Assembly (NCBI GenBank): GCA_963675135.1
Contig: OY776125.1
Span: forward strand, 65,361,441 to 65,425,440
Reading direction: 5' to 3'
Length of the DNA: 64,000 bases
Source: Galeopsis tetrahit
Taxonomy: Eukaryota; Streptophyta; Magnoliopsida; Lamiales; Lamiaceae
A program made the position numbers and the translations under genes. The notes under the pieces are model-generated. The model worked only from the letters and a program-made list of their open reading frames with translations. It searched no databases and was not told the origin of the DNA. This document shows positions 58,588 to 64,000 of the stretch, one piece after another. The first letter of the stretch is position 1. The number at the start of each line of letters is the position of its first letter.

Positions 58588-59494
58588 TACTGTACTAACA
58601 AGACAGGTACTTATATCAAGAGAAAAAGCAGAAATAGATGAGTTCGACACAAACAAACAACACTCTTTCAAACTCGACTAGATTCAGGTAAACAAGGTCA
58701 GACCAGATGACCAAACAACCCGATGAGGAAGCTGGTAAAACTGAGGGTATACTAGGGGAATATACAATTAAGGGGAAATCTGTGATTTCTTAAATAACCT
58801 TATGTTGCCTCCTTAGTCGTTAAAAGTCATCTTGTTCCAACCTTACTTACGTATTATGATTGATATTCAAGATTATTTATTTTTCTATACCTCTAGTAAC
58901 TATTCTCACATGTCGATCGAGATAGATAGGTACAAGAAGATGTTTCTCTCATCAGACAGACAAGCACAGTCGAAGGGGGAACTCACCTGGTGCAACTTAT
59001 ATCTACTAATCTGTTCTGATGAACTCGAACAGACAAGATAAGATCTTACTATTGTGTATTTCATTAAGTGTTTAAAGCTACATTAAGGGTATAAAAGTAA
59101 TTTGAATTGCGAAATTATGGAATACCTAGAACTGGATTTATACACCCCACTTAATGAGGTGCATACACCCAGTTTCTCGCCTGAATCTACTATCCTAGGT
59201 TAGATGAGTACACTCTTCTTCTATTCTAACCAATAGCAGAGGCGGATTCCAAAATTTTACAATATCAATTCACATAATATTCTTGATTACAACAATGAAT
59301 TCCAAAGGTTTCTGATCTACCGTTAGATCAATTCGCATTCGATCTACACCACTCATTTAAAAACCCCAAATTCATAAAACCTCCATTCCTAAAATTACTC
59401 CCCACGTTTTCACTACTTTCCTATCTTCAAGCACTCCAGATTTCTATACCTTACTAATCTTCTGTGTTTGAAACCTACATTTATCATATTCAAG
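58588..59494 (+). other. Spacer between pol and extra ORF in element B
   Basis: About 900 bp without a sustained frame; a short frame at 58832-59041 has no family resemblance. The part before 59495 resembles a 5' leader (ACACCACTCATTTAAAAACC). A TATACACC word is at ~59138, but I would not call a promoter from it. Confidence 0.5.
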
Positions 59495-62400
59495 ATGACT
59501 GTTGTGTCTGTTTTCGATTCTGAATCTAACATGCAGGCTCCTTTTGATCTGACGAAGTATGCATCGGAAGGGAAGGTGCATGTGGAGAGCTCAGTGTTCT
59601 TCAAGGGAAGGCACTTAGAAGACAATAAGGAGATATTGATCAAATGTCTTCATTGCGGGTTGAAACCATATTTGGAGATGGTTCCAGAAACTGTGTTCGA
59701 GGAAGAGGTTCTAGAATTCTATGCGACTGCTACTCACAGAGGCGAGTACATTGAGGCCTTTGTAAGTGGAAAGAGGATAAAGCTGTCAAGAGAACTGTTG
59801 GATGGGAAGCTCAAGTTGAAACAGGGTTCTATTGATATAGAACAATATGCTGTTGGTCAAGAGCTAAGTTACCTGAGTATCTTCTACGGCAAGAAATTAA
59901 AGCTAACTAATGAAGGCAGGGTACCTCCTGTGAAGAAGAAGCAGTTATTGCCAAAACACAAAACACTCATTGACATTGCAAGTAAAATGTTACTCGGTGT
60001 TACTGGAAGCTATGATTCAGTTACTCAACAAAAGACAAGAGTGATTGCTGCCATATATGATGGAATCACTGAAGGTAATTGGTAAAAGTTGTTTATGGAT
60101 TGAGTAATGTACTTTTCGAAGTATGTTAAGGTGGATAGTGCTACTGGTCAATGGACGGTTAGTGCAACAGATAGAGGGAACAAGCTAAGTATCCTCCTAC
60201 TCGTCTTGTTGCCAACGAAGAAAAATTGGAGCAAAGGGAAGTTGTTTCATGTGTTGAAGTTCTACTTAAAGAAAGATGCAGTAGATAGACAAACACAAGG
60301 CAGGATTGCTAAGAGGAAGCAAATTCAGATCAATCCGAAGGATACTATGATAGAAGCTAAGTCTTCTAGTGAGGAAGAAGACATGGAAGTCCATAAAGGT
60401 GGAACCAGTGGAGCACTGGTTGAATATGTTTTCGATGAGGCTTTGATTGAGCCTGTTGATTTTGAAGCAACAGAATCAGATGAGTCTTCGGAAGAAGAGA
60501 TGGAGACTGAGGAAGAATATAATGAAAGAATTCGCAAGCTAAAAGAATATTTGCTTGCACCTTCTTCTCCACCACACCCTACTCAACTGATGGCTGAGAC
60601 AAGTTCACCACCAGCCAAGAAGGCTAAAACAGTTAGTACTTCTACCATTTCTGAATCTATTCTCTCTCCCCCATCTATTCTTACCAAGGCTAGAACACAT
60701 CGTCCTAAGCTTGATTTCCAAACCACTCCCAAGTTCGTGCAACATCTAAGCTCACTCCTTACCCAAGACACAACCATATATGCATCAGCTGATACTTCTA
60801 CGGCTGATTTACTTGACCAAACCACATTACAGCCCCAAGAAACCACAATCCAAAATTTACCATTACCCACAACAAAAAATGTTGACCCAAACCCATCTAT
60901 TTTGGGAACCCCACTAGCTGACACTTCGGCTACTGAGCTGAGGACCCCACTCACTCAAACCCCTCCTAAAAATAGATGTCCAAATCTGGTCGATTATCCA
61001 ACGTGTCCTCGAGAGAAGAGACTTCGGGCACAAATGACCAAGAACCTGAAGAAGATTTTGTCATCGATTGAGATCGATAAAACTTCAGAAGCCTATGAGA
61101 AACTGATCCGAGTCTGCACATGGGTTGCCTTGAGAGAAGGATCGTGTGAAGATATGTTCGAAGTCATAAATGGCATGGGTGGCATTTCCAACTTTCAAAA
61201 CTAGGAACTTGAACAGAAGGAGATCAGTGGAGTCCGAAAACATGCTGAATTAAGGACTGCTGAAGCCTTAACCAATCTGGTTAAGAGGTTGCTGAAAATC
61301 TCTGATGAAGTATTGCCAAATACTATCAGATCAAGTATTGGAATTCAAGTCTCGGAAGAGTTGGTGTCTTCTGATCCGATTTCTGACTTGGACAATCCGT
61401 CTGATCATCTTAGAGGATTGATATTTAAATTCCAAGTGGAACATGCTCACAGCCCGAGAATTGATGTTGGGCAGATCACAAGACATGTCGAACCAACATT
61501 TCAAGCAGAGAAGTGTGCTTACGTTGCAAAGTTAGTTGCAATGGTGAAAGAGGAGTCAGAGAAGCTGAACGCAGAGCTAAGGAACGAAGGTTAGCTATCG
61601 TACCTTACTCACCTCCTTTAAACTTAAAAGCAATAGCAGGAAGTGTGCTATCAGTAGAAGTAGACGAGGAGATCGTATCTACTGAGATGCAATTGGTTGA
61701 AGTTCCTGTTGCGGATGAATTTATCGAAGAAGCTGTTCCAGAAGAAGTTGTTCACACAACTAAAGCTACTACGAGTATGTCATTTGATCAGTTGAAAGAT
61801 GATCTTAGACAAGTAGTGAAGTATTCGATAGATGAATTTCTGAAAACTGAAGTGAAGAAAGTGCTTCAAGAACAGAACAGTTTGCTCGTAACTGATTCTA
61901 AAGAGATGATTATGAATGAAGTGAATCAACTCGATACTGCATTCAGACAAGAAATGTTTAACCAACTTGAAACATTCATCCAGAATCAAGTTGAGTATTC
62001 TGAGAAGAGCTCAGTTGATTTTGCAAATGTGCTGGCTACTCAATCCTGGAGATTAGAAAGAGTTTATAGAACTAAGATTGAGATTGCAGATGAGCAGAGA
62101 AAAAAGGCGTATGCTCAGTTGCAAGAAGCTGATAACTGAAATGACAGCACAAAACAGAATGTTGAAGCTTACTACTACTCACTTTAAGACTGAGATGGCT
62201 CATAATTCAAAGAAGCTCGAATACACTGTTGATCGTCTTGAGAAGTTCAGTCAAAATGAAAATCATCAAAAGCAGATAGAGAAAGTTATTGATCTGATGA
62301 AACAAGCATTGCAAGAACAGATGACTCGTTTTACTTCTCTTTTAACCTTGAAGGCAGCTGATGAAGCCAAAAAGGGGGAAGAAGTGAAAGAGCATGAAGA

Positions 62401-63060
62401 AATTGGAAAAGAACAGATTCAAGTTCAAGAAGAAGAGCAAAGTCGACCTAGAAGAGGCAGACTAGTGAAGGCTCACATGAAAGAACAGATCAGTACCGAA
62501 GATCAGAAAAGATTAGCTAAAGGTAAAGGAAAGCTATCTGAAGAAAAGGTTCAAACCAAACAAGTAAAGCGAAAGCTCGAAATCCTAGAACCTAAAGTAA
62601 AGGAATCGCTAGCTCAGATTTTAGCTGACATTGATGAAGTCGAAATTCACAAGAAGTAAAAATTGGAAGATGATCAATATGCAAACAAGAAGGTGTTAGG
62701 AAAACACATTAAGAAGTTGCAAGACATCAAAGCAAATCCCAACGAGATTGAAGATGCTTTCATTGACAAATTCATTGATGCTAAGCATAGTGAAGTATGG
62801 AAGATTGTCAAGAAGAAATGGGAGATTACTCACTGGATAGTTCAAAGATATGGCGAGATATCAGTTCAAGACGAGTTGTTTGTAAACTTTGAGAAGTTTA
62901 TGGAAGCATAAGACAACAACTTATGGAACTTGATCATGAGAATTGCTACTACTGTAGGATACAATATTCTTTCTCCAGAATTTCCTAAGTAGGAAACTCC
63001 AATGCTTGGATCTGGAAAGAGAGTTGACTTCAATGTTATCAAGAAGTTTGTAGAACAAGT
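59495..63060 (+). pseudogene. SIRE-type downstream extra ('env-position') ORF, element B
   Basis: ATG 59495. Frame continues to ~61594 with stops at 60083-60085 (TAA), ~60098-60100 (TGA, where Trp would fit) and 61202-61204. A frameshift near 61560-61594 moves it to the next frame (to 62139), and another near 62130 to the frame ending at 62659; then a TAA and further coding-like sequence to 63060. Content: N-terminal globular domain, an acidic DESSEEEMETEEEY patch (~60480-60520), a P/S/T-rich middle (~60560-60960), and long coiled-coil segments (~61780-62360). Same architecture as the ORF at 5138-9939, though sequences have diverged widely. No signal peptide or membrane span seen. Cut by the LTR at 63061. 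Confidence 0.75.
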
Positions 63061-64000
63061 TGTTGGTCCCAAGTTGAGTTAAGATTGAGTAAGCTAAGAA
63101 AGTCTAGAGGGGAGGGGTGAATAGACTTTCAAAATATCAGAGTTTATAATGCGGAATAGTGTTCTGAATAGTATTGTTCTTACTGAATCAGATCAGTACT
63201 TCCAGTTTCAGTTTTATACTCAACTTTTAATCAGATCTTTACTTAGTAAATTTTACTGTTCTTGGTTAAACAAATATCAAACAAATATCAAACAGAAAAT
63301 AAAGAACACAGAATTTTATAGTGGTTCGACCAATAAGTCTACATCCACTCTCACAATCCCAGTTGTGATGTTTTATTAACTCTTCCTTGAGTTTCTTGTG
63401 GCTTAAAGTCCCAAGATTAAGACTGTGATCTTTTCGATTACACTTCCAAGTGTATGTTCGATCGACTAGTAATTTTACAAGTAACTAGCACACTTGTTTA
63501 CAACAATACAAACTTTAAAATGAAAAGTAAAACTTCTCTTTGAGTAGCCTTTGATTCTTCTCTTCAATTCAGTGGCTTCTCCTTAGTTCGATTTCCTTAA
63601 CTCTGTGAGTTCATGCTTGTAGACTTGCTCTTGAATTCTCTTAAGATCAGTAATTGTTCAGTCGTCTTCAGCAGTAGGAGATCATACAACATTTATAGAA
63701 CTTAGTATGACAGTTAGCAGTTTGTGAACTAACTCTCAACTAACTCTAAAACTGTTCTTGTAACTTCTTCTTTTTTTAACCGACTTTGTAACTTCCTTCT
63801 TATTCCAAGTCAGCATATCTTCAAATATATCTTCAGTTACACTTTAAATAAGTTTTCCAAACTTATTCTTCAAATTCACCAACTCAGCACAGTAACTTAC
63901 TGTTCTGATTTTTACTATTCTGAGCCAGTCAGCACAGTTCTTAAAACTGTTCTGCACTTTTCCAGAATTCTTCTAAGCTTCTCTTCAGCTCTTCTTTAAA
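63061..64000 (-). mobile_element. SIRE-type copia LTR piece 4 (family B-like, minus orientation), runs off window
   Basis: Starts TGTTGGTCCCAAGTTGAG, reverse complement of an LTR 3' end, and interrupts the extra ORF of element B. Hairpin arms 63098-63106 (GAAAGTCTA) and 63122-63130 (TAGACTTTC). Reverse TATA (ATTTATAGAAC) near 63691. About 940 of ~1,130 bp are inside the window. Confidence 0.85.

Larger units (their letters stand above)
51427..63060 (+). mobile_element. SIRE-type copia retrotransposon B, nearly complete but mutated
   Basis: Order: 5' LTR, primer-binding site, gag, protease, integrase, RT, RNase H, spacer, long extra ORF. The 3' part is cut at 63061 by an LTR in the opposite orientation, so polypurine tract and 3' LTR are not in the window. 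Pol order (integrase before RT) identifies Ty1/copia; the long gag with coiled coil and the downstream ORF identify the SIRE/Maximus lineage. Confidence 0.9.

Noticed and set aside
59495..63060. Interpretation as a viral envelope gene
   Set aside because: No signal peptide, fusion-peptide-like or transmembrane segment is visible; only the position is env-like.

Overview
The window is nuclear DNA from a flowering plant, very probably a eudicot. The evidence is: plant LTR retrotransposons of the Ty1/copia SIRE/Maximus type and the Ty3/gypsy Tat type, Stowaway and hAT-like MITEs, AT-rich intergenic DNA, and one intact two-exon plant MATE transporter gene. An asterid such as a member of the Lamiales is my guess; no ribosomal or organellar sequence is present to fix the taxon. 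Almost everything else is transposable-element DNA in various states of decay.

Layout. 1-4610: 3' half of a Tat-type gypsy element, with a ~120-bp tandem array, an antisense additional gene (decayed), a polypurine tract and the 3' LTR. 4611-10527: 3' part of a SIRE-like copia element (here 'A'): a long downstream extra ORF, polypurine tract and the first 93 bp of its 3' LTR. 10528-22470: PIF/Harbinger-type ORF1 pseudogene, a solo LTR of family A, an En/Spm-like pseudogene, a hAT-like MITE, a gypsy LTR remnant and a decayed copia gag/RT on the minus strand. 22471-26640: AT-rich DNA with four Stowaway-type MITEs. 26650-28325: the MATE gene (DTX49-like) on the minus strand, with TATA box and G-box/ABRE upstream. 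28500-42636: mostly unassigned DNA with MITEs, one short gypsy-derived element bounded by a perfect 5-bp target duplication, and one 244-bp solo LTR, also with a perfect duplication. 42637-64000: a nest of SIRE-type copia elements and LTR pieces inserted into one another. It includes one nearly complete but mutated element ('B', 51427-63060) with gag, protease, integrase, reverse transcriptase, RNase H and an extra ORF.

Functionally, only the MATE transporter looks like a working host gene. The retroelement genes all carry stops, frameshifts or catalytic substitutions.

The least expected signals are: (1) a hairpin with a C-rich loop 20-40 nt before the 3' end of every SIRE-type LTR examined, whose stem sequence differs between families and copies while pairing is almost fully kept; (2) a 487-bp near-identical inverted copy of hAT-element-plus-LTR sequence pasted into the integrase region of another part of the same copia element; (3) the antisense gene plus tandem array in the Tat element; and (4) a chain of nested insertions readable from intact LTR termini. 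No CRISPR, bacterial or viral system is present.
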